Part shown: in pieces, positions 1 to 6,428 of the stretch
Layout: each line of letters starts with the position of its first letter
Position numbering within the stretch: position 1 is the first letter of the stretch
Position numbers and translations under genes: made by a program
NCBI GenBank assembly: GCA_945873015.1
Contig: CAMCBY010000141.1
Location: 1-8,783 of the forward strand
Direction: 5' to 3'
From: Klebsiella pneumoniae
GTDB lineage: Bacteria > Pseudomonadota > Gammaproteobacteria > Ga0077536
DNA: 8,783 bases
The notes under the pieces: model-generated
The model's input: only the letters and a program-made list of their open reading frames with translations
What the model was told of the DNA's origin: nothing
Databases searched by the model: none

Positions 1-1
1 G

Positions 2-184
2 GCCACCATGCGCATCAACGACGACCTGGCCGAGCATCTGGTGGTGCGCCCCTTCATGGCGCCACAACCGACGCGCACCATCGCGGTGTTCTATCGACGC
101 GGCTTCGCGCGCCCGCAGGTTATCCAATGTCTGGCAAACGTGGTGCGAGCGGCGAAACTCAAGGGCGTGGACTACTGCGCCTGA
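2..184 (+). CDS. LysR-family transcriptional regulator, C-terminal end (partial)
   Basis: The reading frame is open from the window edge to a TGA stop, giving 60 residues of a protein whose start lies outside the window. The piece containing HLVVRPF, then PQPTRTIAVFYRRG, resembles the last strand and helix of the effector-binding domain of LysR-type regulators. The P-x-P-x-RTI-x-x-x-YR pattern is closest in my recollection to OxyR-like proteins. LysR proteins are cytoplasmic DNA-binding tetramers with an N-terminal winged helix, which is not visible here. The gene converges on the protease gene, with 3 bp between the two stops and no room for a separate terminator. The family call is fairly safe; the OxyR-like subgroup and any target genes are guesses. 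Confidence 0.7.
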   Translation, partial: ATMRINDDLAEHLVVRPFMAPQPTRTIAVFYRRGFARPQVIQCLANVVRAAKLKGVDYCA

Positions 185-187
185 GCG

Positions 188-1567
188 TTACTTGATCACC
201 AGATAAGCGCTCTGATTACCGCGCTGGACACTGAGCAGCAGTGCGCCCGGGGCCTGGTTCACCACCGCCAGAAAAGCCGGCAGGCTGGAGGTACGCTGGC
301 GATTGACCGAAACAATGATGTCACCCGCGCGCAAACCGGCGGTCCAGGCCCGCGAACCGCGATCGACCTTATACGCCATCACCCCCTGCAAACGCCCGTA
401 GACCGGTGAATCCTGCGGGATCTCGCCGATGGTGGTATCGGCAAATCGCGCATTGCGGAACTGACCGCTGTCGCTTACGCCCTCGTCGCGATCGGCAATC
501 TTCAAGGTTGCGCGCAGCGACTGACCTTCACGCAACAATCCAACCTCAACCTTCTGTCCGCTGCGGATGAGGCCAATCTGATTGCGCAGTTCCGCGGCGT
601 TGGCAATCGCACGACCGTTGACCTCGGTGATGACGTCACCCGGCACCAGACCCGCCACCGCGGCCGGCGAACCGTCGGTGACATTCACCACCACCGCGCC
701 TTTGTCAGCGCGCAGGCCAAAGGCCTCGGCCAGCTCAGGATTGAGATCCTGGAACTGCGCGCCGAGATAACCGCGCTTGACCTGCCCGTGGGCGACCAGC
801 TGCTGCATGATCTGGTGCGCCATGTTGACCGGAATTGCAAAACCAATGCCGATATTGCCGCCGCTCTGGGAATAGATGGCGGTATTGATACCGACCAGTT
901 CACCGCGCAGATTGACCAAGGCACCGCCGGAATTGCCCGGGTTGATTGAAGCATCGGTCTGAATGAGATCGTCATAGCCGGTAATACCCAGACCGCTGCG
1001 CGCCAGCGCGCTGACGATGCCGGAGGTAACGGTTTGACCGAGGCCGAAAGGATTACCAATCGCGACCACGAAGTCGCCGACCCGCAATTTGTTGGAGTCG
1101 GCCAGCTTCAAGGCGGTCAGTTTGCTGGCCTTGATCCTGATGACGGCGACGTCGCTGTCGGGATCGCTGCCGACCAGTTCGGCTTTGAAATTGCGCCCGT
1201 CGCGCAGGTTGACCATGACTTTGTCGGCATTGGCAATGACATGGTTGTTGGTCAGGATCAGGCCCTGGGCAGCATCGACTATCACGCCTGAGCCCAAGCT
1301 CTGGGTCTTACGGCTCAAGGGCTGGTCGGGCACGTTGAAGAAGCGCCGGAAGAAGGGGTCGTTGAACAAGGGGTTCAACTGCATCTCGACGTGCCCCTCG
1401 CTGGCGATATTGACCACCGCGGGCGTGACGTTCTCCAGCATCGGCGCAAGGCTGGGCAGGGTATTGCCATCGACGGCGGGCGGTAACACTGCACCGGCAT
1501 TGAGGGTCGACAGGCTGGCACACAGCAGCGCCAGCACCGAGAGGGTGCGCAAAGTGGTCGGTTTCAT
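188..1567 (-). CDS. degQ: Do-family periplasmic serine endoprotease (DegQ-like)
   Basis: This encodes a 459-residue HtrA/Do protease that degrades or refolds misfolded proteins in the periplasm. Residues 1-26 form a signal peptide (basic start, hydrophobic core, ANAGA-like end at NAGA). The trypsin-like domain covers about 40-255, with catalytic His109 in TNNHV, Asp139 in SDPDSDV and Ser213 in NPGNSGGAL. PDZ1 lies at about 265-355 and PDZ2 at about 375-455. The LA loop (about 60-90) is short, as in DegQ rather than DegP, and the length is close to the DegQ norm. The ATG at 1567 was chosen over a TTG 14 codons upstream because the signal peptide begins there; only a weak GAGG precedes it. It lies 55 bp downstream of coq7 on the same strand and may be co-transcribed. 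No sigma-E type promoter was evident. DegP/MucD naming is possible. Confidence 0.93.
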   Translation of the reverse strand: MKPTTLRTLSVLALLCASLSTLNAGAVLPPAVDGNTLPSLAPMLENVTPAVVNIASEGHVEMQLNPLFNDPFFRRFFNVPDQPLSRKTQSLGSGVIVDAAQGLILTNNHVIANADKVMVNLRDGRNFKAELVGSDPDSDVAVIRIKASKLTALKLADSNKLRVGDFVVAIGNPFGLGQTVTSGIVSALARSGLGITGYDDLIQTDASINPGNSGGALVNLRGELVGINTAIYSQSGGNIGIGFAIPVNMAHQIMQQLVAHGQVKRGYLGAQFQDLNPELAEAFGLRADKGAVVVNVTDGSPAAVAGLVPGDVITEVNGRAIANAAELRNQIGLIRSGQKVEVGLLREGQSLRATLKIADRDEGVSDSGQFRNARFADTTIGEIPQDSPVYGRLQGVMAYKVDRGSRAWTAGLRAGDIIVSVNRQRTSSLPAFLAVVNQAPGALLLSVQRGNQSAYLVIK

Positions 1568-1622
1568 GGGCCTCAGAGTAGGGGCGAGCCTCGACGCTTT
1601 CAACGCCAAACAGCGTGTGCCA

Positions 1623-2261
1623 TCACACCCAATAGGAGACGGTGGTCATGACCCGCGCGGTCCACCCCATCATGGTGCGGATGGACTGCGGTAGCGCCGC
1701 CGCGCCACGCACATGGGCGTCGTGGGCATGCCGTTCTTCATCGTCGCGCATGGCCGCCACAATCGCGCGACTGCGCAGATCCTCGTCCGGCAGGCGGCCG
1801 AGATGCCCGTCAAGATGGCTCACCACCTGCCGCTCGGTCTCCTCGACAAACCCCAGGCTCCAGCGGTCGCCACTCGCGGCGGCCACCATGCCGATGGCAC
1901 AGGAGCCGACAAACCACAGCGGATCGAGACGGCTGGTGTAACTGCCGAGTTCCCCTAAACGCTGTTCGCACCAATACAGATGGTCACCTTCCTCGCGCGC
2001 CGCCTCGAGCAGCGCCGCGCGAGTGGCATCGTCCCGCGCCCACGCCGCCTGGCCGACATACAATGCCTGGGCGCACACTTCGCCAGCATGATTGACGCGC
2101 ATGAGGCCCGCCGCCCGCCGCCGCGGGCCGCTGGCGAGCGGGTTGTCGGGTAGCGCCGTGCCCGGCGTCGCACGCTGCTGGTGGCTGGCGGTGCGGGTCG
2201 CGGCACGCAGCAGGGAATCGACGCCTTGCAGCACCCGATCGAGTCGCGAGTAGACCCTCAT
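1623..2261 (-). CDS. coq7: Ubiquinone biosynthesis di-iron hydroxylase Coq7
   Basis: This encodes a 212-residue COQ7-family monooxygenase, which hydroxylates 2-polyprenyl-3-methyl-6-methoxy-1,4-benzoquinone, the penultimate step of ubiquinone synthesis, at the inner face of the membrane. The di-iron ligand pattern is complete: Glu61 (NHAGE), Glu91-x-x-His94 (EGDH), Glu143 (ETE) and Glu175-x-x-His178 (EERH). Hydrophobic helices such as 114-128 fit its membrane association. The start ATG at 2261 gives the usual family N-terminus (MRxYSxLDR); the frame stays open 35 codons further up, but that part does not look like the family. No clear Shine-Dalgarno precedes it. The gene diverges from rplM, and the degQ-like gene follows it on the same strand. 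Coq7 is the oxygen-dependent version of this step, so it indicates aerobic ubiquinone-based respiration. Confidence 0.93.
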   Translation of the reverse strand: MRVYSRLDRVLQGVDSLLRAATRTASHQQRATPGTALPDNPLASGPRRRAAGLMRVNHAGEVCAQALYVGQAAWARDDATRAALLEAAREEGDHLYWCEQRLGELGSYTSRLDPLWFVGSCAIGMVAAASGDRWSLGFVEETERQVVSHLDGHLGRLPDEDLRSRAIVAAMRDDEERHAHDAHVRGAAALPQSIRTMMGWTARVMTTVSYWV

Positions 2262-2337
2262 CGCGGCAAGGCCCGCAAAGTATCCCCCACGGAGCCTCGA
2301 GGGTGGCGAAAATGTGGCGGGATTACAGGGTTTTGCA

Positions 2338-2366
2338 TTGACACTCCCGGCGCTGGTCCGTACCAT
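2338..2366 (+). promoter_or_regulatory. Sigma-70 promoter of rplM-rpsI
   Basis: There is a perfect -35 TTGACA at 2338-2343, a 17-bp spacer, and TACCAT at 2361-2366 (four of six matches to the -10 consensus). Transcription would begin near 2373, just before a pyrimidine run (CCTCTTTTTT), leaving a leader of about 30 nt. No Shine-Dalgarno precedes the rplM ATG at 2402. The position and spacing fit a strong ribosomal protein promoter; the start site itself is inferred. Confidence 0.7.
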
Positions 2367-2401
2367 TGCGCCTCTTTTTTCCGAACCAGCCAGACGACCT
2401 A

Positions 2402-2830
2402 ATGAAAACTTACACTGCGACGCCGGACACGATCAAACGTGACTGGTACCTGCTCGATGTCAACGACAAGGTACTGGGTCGTGTGGCGGCCGAAGTAGCC
2501 AAGCGCCTGCGCGGCAAGCATAAGCCTATCTTCACTCCGCACATGGATACGGGCGATTACATCGTTATCGTCAATGCCGAGAAGATACGCGTCACCGGCA
2601 ACAAGGCAAAAGGCAAGATTTACTACAATCACTCGGGCTACATCGGCGGCATGAAGGAAATCACCTTCGAAAAGCTGTTGGCGAAATCCCCCGAGACGGT
2701 CATCACGCGTGCTGTGAAGGGCATGCTGCCGAAGGGTCCGCTGGGCCGCGCAATGCTGCGCAAGCTCAAGATCTTCAATGGTCCGGTTCACTCGCATACG
2801 GCCCAGCAGCCGATCCAACTGGAGTTCTGA
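2402..2830 (+). CDS. rplM: 50S ribosomal protein L13
   Basis: This encodes a 142-residue protein, the same length as Escherichia coli L13, an early-assembling large-subunit protein that binds 23S rRNA. The N-terminus MKTYTATPDTIKRDWYLLD is typical, as is the conserved C-terminal part VKGMLPKGPLGRAMLRKL at about 105-122 followed by NGPVHSHTAQQP. The ATG at 2402 gives the family start; upstream in-frame codons would add an unrelated extension. It is first in the rplM-rpsI operon, driven by the promoter at 2338-2366. The lack of an SD suggests S1-assisted initiation, and in E. coli this operon is autoregulated through the rplM leader; whether that holds here is not shown by the sequence. Confidence 0.98.
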   Translation: MKTYTATPDTIKRDWYLLDVNDKVLGRVAAEVAKRLRGKHKPIFTPHMDTGDYIVIVNAEKIRVTGNKAKGKIYYNHSGYIGGMKEITFEKLLAKSPETVITRAVKGMLPKGPLGRAMLRKLKIFNGPVHSHTAQQPIQLEF

Positions 2831-2834
2831 GCGC

Positions 2835-3227
2835 ATGGCATACGAAGTTCTTTACAGCACCGGTCGTCGCAAGAGTTCCAGCGCACGCGTCTTCCTGCAG
2901 CGCGGCAGCGGCAACATAGTGATCAATGCGAAGCCGATTGATCAGTATTTTGGTCGCGAGACCGGCCGCATGATCGTGCGCCAGCCGCTCGAAACCGTGA
3001 ACATGGCCCACGACTTCGACATCAATGTCACGGTCGAAGGCGGCGGTATCACTGGCCAGGCCGGTGCCATCCGTCACGGCATCACCCGCGCCCTCATCGC
3101 CTACGACGAAACCCTGCGCCGCCCGCTGCGCGTGGCCGGTTTCGTGACCCGCGATGCACGCGAGGTGGAGCGCAAGAAAGTCGGTCTGCACAAGGCTCGT
3201 AAGCGCCCGCAGTACTCGAAGCGCTAA
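2835..3227 (+). CDS. rpsI: 30S ribosomal protein S9
   Basis: This encodes a 130-residue protein, matching the usual bacterial S9 length. It sits in the head of the small subunit, and its basic C-terminal tail reaches the P-site tRNA. The signature GGGITGQAGAIRHGITRAL is at 69-87, and the tail ends in the expected KRPQYSKR. The ATG at 2835 is 4 nt after the rplM stop. It is preceded by GGAG at 2821-2824, inside the end of rplM, so translation of the pair is probably coupled. Two GC-rich hairpins follow the stop. Confidence 0.98.
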   Translation: MAYEVLYSTGRRKSSSARVFLQRGSGNIVINAKPIDQYFGRETGRMIVRQPLETVNMAHDFDINVTVEGGGITGQAGAIRHGITRALIAYDETLRRPLRVAGFVTRDAREVERKKVGLHKARKRPQYSKR

Positions 3228-3232
3228 GCGCC

Positions 3233-3250
3233 CGGCCGCAGCAGCGGCCG
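3233..3250 (+). terminator. GC hairpin after rpsI, possible terminator
   Basis: CGGCCGC at 3233-3239 and GCGGCCG at 3244-3250 form a perfect 7-bp stem with an AGCA loop, 6 nt after the rpsI stop. Downstream is CCGCTTTC, which holds only three T, so termination by this hairpin alone is uncertain. Its place right behind the operon is the main support. Confidence 0.4.
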
Positions 3251-3266
3251 CCGCTTTCAGCGAACA

Positions 3267-3289
3267 AGCCCGGGCAGGATGCCCGGGCT
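3267..3289. repeat. REP-like palindrome (AGCCCGGGC / GCCCGGGCT)
   Basis: This is a perfect 9-bp inverted repeat with a 5-nt loop (AGGAT), followed by ACG and no T tract. The core CCCGGGC with a flanking TACG resembles dispersed REP/BIME-like palindromes of gammaproteobacteria. It could also help end rpsI transcription or protect the 3' end. Whether it is repeated in the genome cannot be seen from one copy. Confidence 0.5.
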
Positions 3290-3317
3290 ACGCTCTCTAA
3301 AACATGGAGGTTAAGGC

Positions 3318-3713
3318 ATGGACGCCCTGCACAGTCTCAGCATCTGGAACCGCGCCTGCGGTTTAGCGATTCAAACCTACACACTCGTTCAACACTGCGA
3401 AGACCTGGTCTTCCGCGAACGCATGACCTCTGCCAGCCTCGCCCTCGCCGCTCAGATTGCGGCCGGTTATGAACGCTCATCGCTGCGACAGTTCGCGCAC
3501 TTTCTTGAACGCGCGCGATCGAGTTGCGCCGAACTGCGCACACAACTCTATCTCGCCGCACAACTCGATCTCATCTCGCTGCAACGCTCAACCGAACTCA
3601 TGCAGGAGTCGATAGAGATATCGCGCCAATTGCATAGCCTTATGCAATGGTGTGAAGCGCAACCCGACGCATCGCCCGGCACACATCGCGCATGGCGACA
3701 AGTCGCAGAGTAG
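3318..3713 (+). CDS. Four-helix-bundle protein (S23/IVP family)
   Basis: This encodes 131 residues, matching the S23 family, small four-helix-bundle proteins first noticed in intervening sequences of some 23S rRNA genes. Four amphipathic helices are apparent at about 5-28, 33-51, 57-82 and 86-112. The usual NIAEG turn at the end of helix 2 appears here as QIAAGYER (46-53), followed by the typical FxxFLxxARSS(C)AEL at about 59-73. The C-terminus (113-131) is a polar tail. Start choice is firm: GGAGG at 3306-3310 sits 7 nt before the ATG. The biochemical role of the family is not settled; nucleic acid binding has been suggested. It lies free-standing between the rpsI hairpins and tRNA-Gln, not inside an rRNA gene. 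Confidence 0.85.
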   Translation: MDALHSLSIWNRACGLAIQTYTLVQHCEDLVFRERMTSASLALAAQIAAGYERSSLRQFAHFLERARSSCAELRTQLYLAAQLDLISLQRSTELMQESIEISRQLHSLMQWCEAQPDASPGTHRAWRQVAE

Positions 3714-3770
3714 AAATCGCAATTCGTGCTTTATGCTGTGGCGATTCTGAATTAAGCTTGCGCCCTCTCA

Positions 3771-3844
3771 TGGGGGATCGTCTAACGGTAGGACAGCGGA
3801 CTCTGACTCCGCCAGTCTAGGTTCGAATCCTAGTCCCCCAGCCA
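3771..3844 (+). tRNA. tRNA-Gln (anticodon CTG)
   Basis: All arms fold. The acceptor stem TGGGGGA pairs with TCCCCCA, the D-stem is GTCT/GGAC (one T-G pair), the anticodon stem is GCGGA/TCCGC, and the T-stem CTAGG/CCTAG encloses the loop TTCGAAT. The anticodon loop CTCTGAC places CTG at 3803-3805, reading the Gln codon CAG. The discriminator is G3841 and the CCA end (3842-3844) is encoded. Upstream GCGCCC resembles a stringent-control discriminator, but no convincing -35/-10 pair could be fixed. The gene marks the left edge of the accessory stretch and is a plausible past integration site. Confidence 0.97.
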
Positions 3845-4436
3845 ATTAAATCAGCAAGTTATCGTGCGCGACGAAAAGTCCGTTTTAGTTGTCCCTAAGT
3901 CTTCCCTAACGGGCGATCGCAACGGCGACCCAGAGAGCGGTTCTCGAGATCGTCACGATGGTTATGTTTTGAGTAGACATTCATGTCGCGGCTCAGCAGC
4001 GAGCAAAGCGAACGAGTACCACGCTCGGTGCTCCGGCGACTTTGGAAGCAGCCGCTTATCGAACTTTCTCTCAAAAGCCCCCGCCCGCTCATCTTGAATC
4101 TAAACCCGCTCGACTTCTGTGTTTGCTTCTATTGCTTGCCGCGACTGAACCGATACTCGCGCATTTAATTCTTAAATTGCCGTCCTCCCATTCGAGGCAA
4201 GTTCATGTTGCCAGCTCGACGGAATATTGGCTTCTCACAATTCGGTCATCGGTTGCCATTCGCGGCTGGTGTATGTGGCGGCGCGACTGGGTGTGCGCAT
4301 TCACGACTCCGCATCACGCGCACTTTCGCCGCATTCGCCCCGGGGAGCGCCGTGAAGGGCCGCTACCAGCGGCTATAGTTCCGCCGAAGGCACGGTCACC
4401 CGCGCCCGTAACCCTGCTATCCTGCTCCCGCGCGCC
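3845..4436. other. Gene-poor stretch downstream of tRNA-Gln
   Basis: About 590 bp carry no reading frame that I recognise or trust. Parts are AT-richer than the neighbours (3845-3900 and 4140-4180), including a small palindrome ATTTAA/TTAAAT at 4163-4177. The longest frame starts at a TTG without a ribosome binding site and encodes a Pro/Arg/Ser-rich low-complexity product, as expected from chance in GC-rich DNA. No hairpin-plus-T terminator for the tRNA was found. It could be decayed island DNA. Confidence 0.5.
4415..4423 (+). promoter_or_regulatory. Possible extended -10 promoter ahead of the small-ORF cassette
   Basis: TGCTATCCT at 4415-4423 is an extended -10 (TG-n-TATCCT); the best-placed -35, GTCACC at 4395-4400, is poor. 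A second candidate -10, TATAGT, lies at 4374-4379. Transcription from the first would start near 4430, about 60 nt before the GTG at 4491, placing the GGAGG at 4481-4485 on the transcript. This is supported only by the match and the position. Confidence 0.3.
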
Positions 4437-4490
4437 GTGCCGACGCCCAACCTGCCCACGAAACTCCGCCACGCCGCACTGGAGGCACAA

Positions 4491-4559
4491 GTGAATTTCG
4501 GTCACGAGCACAGCGACATACTCCACCGCGACCTGACCAAGCACTTCTTCGTACGATGA
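4491..4559 (+). CDS. 22-codon ORF with strong ribosome binding site
   Basis: A GTG at 4491 is preceded by GGAGG at 4481-4485 with a 5-nt gap, the best translation start in the island. The product is only 22 residues (MNFGHEHSDILHRDL, then TKHFFVR) and is unlike any protein I recognise. Its TGA overlaps the ATG of the next ORF as ATGA (4556-4559), so it could act as a coupled leader. It may also be the fused head and tail of a longer gene after an internal deletion, since the genes that normally flank the helicase are missing. The frame is open further upstream, with a possible GTG at 4437, which lacks an SD. Confidence 0.35.
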   Translation: MNFGHEHSDILHRDLTKHFFVR

Positions 4560-4762
4560 TCACCATCGAAGACATTAAACCTGGCTTGTCGCTAACCGGC
4601 CTTGAACCCCACGTGGTCGTCGCGGTGATCGCTGCGGTGCCCATCGGTACGGGTGCGATTCAGGTCATCTACAAGTTGCCTGACGGCACCATCCGCGAGC
4701 GGCTCGTCGGGTCAGCGGACATCCACACCCTGGCCGTCGCCACCACCGAACGCCCGTGGTGA
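4556..4762 (+). pseudogene. Truncated N-terminus of a large SNF2-type defence-island helicase
   Basis: This frame gives 68 residues starting MITIEDIKPGLSLTGLEP, with DGTIRERLVG in the middle and ending TTERPW. From memory of the family, this is the small N-terminal segment of roughly 1000-residue SNF2/DEAD-like helicases found in defence-type islands (often beside DUF499, DUF1156 and DUF3780 genes). In full-length members ERPW continues as a AFDADG/SFDGDG-like stretch into the helicase core. Here TGA follows directly after PW, so all ATPase motifs are absent. It starts with an ATGA overlap on the 22-codon ORF and ends in a GTGA overlap with the next ORF; it has no SD of its own. It is most likely a deletion remnant; a stand-alone small protein made from this domain is less likely but possible. 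Confidence 0.6.
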
Positions 4763-5232
4763 AGCGGGCACTAATCGCCGTGATATATGGCGCTCGGGCT
4801 TCTGCATCACGTTATGTCGCGCTGTACGAAGCCATGGGGGACAACAAGGAGCGGACCCGCCGATTGCTGCGCCACCCTCTCTTCATCGAGCTGCACCGTG
4901 ATGTGAAGGCTGCCAGGAACGCAATTCTGTCGGGCTGGCCGGTGCGGCGGCGACGGCTGATTAACGAAGCAGGCAAAGGCATTCGCGTGGATGCGAAGAA
5001 GGAGCAGCGCATGGCGCACCTCGCACAAGGTGCGGAGGCCATCATCCTTCGGGCGGCACTACGGCAGTGTTCGGACAAGGTCGTGCTACTGGTGCATGAC
5101 GGGTTCGTCACCACTGATCCGGTCGACGAGAGCACCATTGAGCGCGCAGTTCTCGCTGAAACCGGCTACGTGATGAAGCTGGCCGGCGAGCGCATTGTGA
5201 TGCCTGCTGACTTCGATGTTTCCAAAACGTGA
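4759..5232 (+). CDS. Family A-like polymerase C-terminal fragment
   Basis: This encodes 157 residues from the GTG at 4759, which overlaps the previous stop as GTGA; another GTG lies one codon upstream and no SD is visible. Three landmarks occur in polymerase order. Near the N-terminus, KRALIAVIYGA resembles motif B (K, eight residues on YG) of family A DNA polymerases and T7-type RNA polymerases. QGAEAIILRAAL at about 90-101 resembles the QGxxAD stretch. VHDGF at about 112-116 resembles motif C. The spacing from Lys to HD is about 112 residues, compared with about 125 in Pol I and longer in T7 RNA polymerase, so family A is the closer fit. Motif A, which carries the other catalytic Asp, is absent, so it should not polymerise by itself. 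It probably derives from a phage or plasmid replicase. The frame is intact with host-like codon use. Confidence 0.5.
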   Translation: MKRALIAVIYGARASASRYVALYEAMGDNKERTRRLLRHPLFIELHRDVKAARNAILSGWPVRRRRLINEAGKGIRVDAKKEQRMAHLAQGAEAIILRAALRQCSDKVVLLVHDGFVTTDPVDESTIERAVLAETGYVMKLAGERIVMPADFDVSKT

Positions 5233-5485
5233 TGAGGCTTTTTCGACTGCCTACACAATCACTTGCATCCGATTTTGGGGCGTCTCATGCAAGATAATAG
5301 TGCCGCCCTGTGTGCGTGTGTGGTGGGCGTGGCGGGTGCGCGCTGTGGCCTGCCCCCCCTTCGTGCCGTTTGGGCGGTCGAAAGACCCATGGCAGCCTCG
5401 ACGCAAAAAAATCGGCCCGGACCGCAGACCCTACGAATGAGGTCGGTTAGCCAAATGAATTCGGCAAAAAACGCGGGGCCTCAGC
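5233..5485. other. Intergenic spacer with a small GAAA-loop hairpin
   Basis: No gene is seen in this 253-bp spacer. It holds GGTC-GAAA-GACC at 5376-5387 (a 4-bp stem closed by a GNRA-type loop), a run of seven A near 5404-5411, and a GT-rich stretch near 5310-5345. No convincing promoter pair for the next gene was found. Confidence 0.4.
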
Positions 5486-6106
5486 ATGGGCGGTCCTGGT
5501 AGCGGCAACCGCTGGCACTACGTCGCGAAGTCCACCACAGACGACTGCCACTCCATCGACGCGCGGCACTGGGCTCGGGCGGGGGTCCTAACGCCAGGGT
5601 ACTGGGGAGGCCGGCAATGGACATACGACGGCGAAGTCGTCGCCGCCATCCAAGTGCGGACCGAGCGCAACCGCGTAGTGCTGTCCTACCGCTGCCGGCA
5701 AAACGGTGGCGACTGGGAGGACATCGAAGAGCCGGTAGCCCTTGAGCGGACTCCCTGCCGCTACGGCGGCGACCGCGTCTGGTTCCTATGTCCAGCCGTA
5801 GGCTGCGGCCGGCGCGTGGCACTCTTGTTCCTGGGCGGCCGCTACTTCGCCTGCCGGCACTGCTACCGCCTCGCCTACCCCAGCCAGAACGAGAACGCCG
5901 GTGACCGGGCGATACGGCGCGCCGAGAATATTCGCATGCGGCTGGGCGGCTCACCCGGCGTGCTCACCGAATTCCCTGACAAGCCGAAGTGGATGCGCTG
6001 GCCGACCTATTGGCGGCTGCGGGAACAGGCCGATGGGCATACCGAGGATGGCATGCGCGACCTTATGCTGCGCCTCGGCATCGACCGGCATGAGGCGCAG
6101 CCTTGA
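5486..6106 (+). CDS. Small zinc-ribbon protein of mobile-element type
   Basis: This encodes 206 residues. The N-terminus MGGPGSGNRW is a common start of this uncharacterised family and fixes the ATG at 5486, although the upstream GGGG is a weak ribosome binding site. The centre reads TPCRYGGDRVWFLCP at 89-103. It is followed by CPAVGCGRR (Cys102, Cys107) and ACRHC (Cys123, Cys126), a four-cysteine zinc ribbon. After it come LAYPSQNE and a basic helix RAIRRAENIRMRLGG at 141-155, then KPKWMRWPTYWRLRE. This layout (ribbon plus basic region) suggests nucleic acid binding, but the function is unknown to me. From memory, relatives sit in prophage, plasmid and integron-like regions. Codon use looks like the neighbours and the frame is intact, so it may still be expressed. 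Confidence 0.8.
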   Translation: MGGPGSGNRWHYVAKSTTDDCHSIDARHWARAGVLTPGYWGGRQWTYDGEVVAAIQVRTERNRVVLSYRCRQNGGDWEDIEEPVALERTPCRYGGDRVWFLCPAVGCGRRVALLFLGGRYFACRHCYRLAYPSQNENAGDRAIRRAENIRMRLGGSPGVLTEFPDKPKWMRWPTYWRLREQADGHTEDGMRDLMLRLGIDRHEAQP

Positions 6107-6135
6107 CCACGACCGGCCAGCCAGGCCGGGGTGGT
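6106..6135 (+). terminator. Hairpin right after the zinc-ribbon gene
   Basis: ACCAC (6106-6110) pairs with GTGGT (6131-6135), and CCGGCC (6113-6118) pairs with GGCCGG (6124-6129), with a small internal loop and an AGCCA top loop. It begins at the last base of the stop codon. The following AATCTTCCC is not a proper T tract, so it may be a weak or Rho-assisted terminator. Confidence 0.4.
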
Positions 6136-6428
6136 AATCTTCCCGCCTGGTCAATCGGAGTCGGGTATAGGCTCCCGGTGGTGGGTAGTTGAGGACTCCC
6201 CAGCGAGTCCAGGCGCTCCCGGTTTTCGAATTTTCTTGAAATGGACGGCCCCTATTCAAGTTCGTCAACCGTCAATGCCGGCAAACAACCCCATGCATCC
6301 CGTTGAACGCTGGGCCGCCTTCCATGCTGGTGCGGCGTCAGTGGGCACTGTGCGGGCTTACCTATAATTACTTTAAACCGGCAGGAATAGCGGCGTAGCC
6401 TTGGCCATGACAGACCAGCGAGGACGGG
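6136..6428. other. Non-coding stretch before the IS110 remnant
   Basis: I see no convincing gene here; a GTG-started frame (6131-6367) has no SD and no family resemblance. A perfect TATAAT sits at 6363-6368 but lacks a usable -35. GCCATGACAGACC at 6404-6416 recurs as GCCATGACAAACC at 6454-6466 (12 of 13 identical, 50 bp apart), so one copy lies inside the transposase remnant. Confidence 0.4.

Noticed and set aside
1034..1694. Overlapping plus-strand frames opposite the protease gene
   Set aside because: They are antisense shadows of a gene with clear catalytic motifs on the minus strand.
3714..3770. Promoter for tRNA-Gln
   Set aside because: Several weak hexamers exist (TATGCT, TTAAGC) but none pairs well with a -35.
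3818..3844. Duplicate of the tRNA-Gln 3' end as an att site
   Set aside because: I scanned the rest of the window and saw no second copy of this segment, so no att pair can be claimed here.
4042..4494. 150-residue open frame from a TTG
   Set aside because: No ribosome binding site, Pro/Arg/Ser-rich composition and no family resemblance; long chance frames are common in GC-rich DNA.
6131..6367. 78-residue frame started by GTG
   Set aside because: It overlaps a hairpin, has no ribosome binding site and no recognisable motif.
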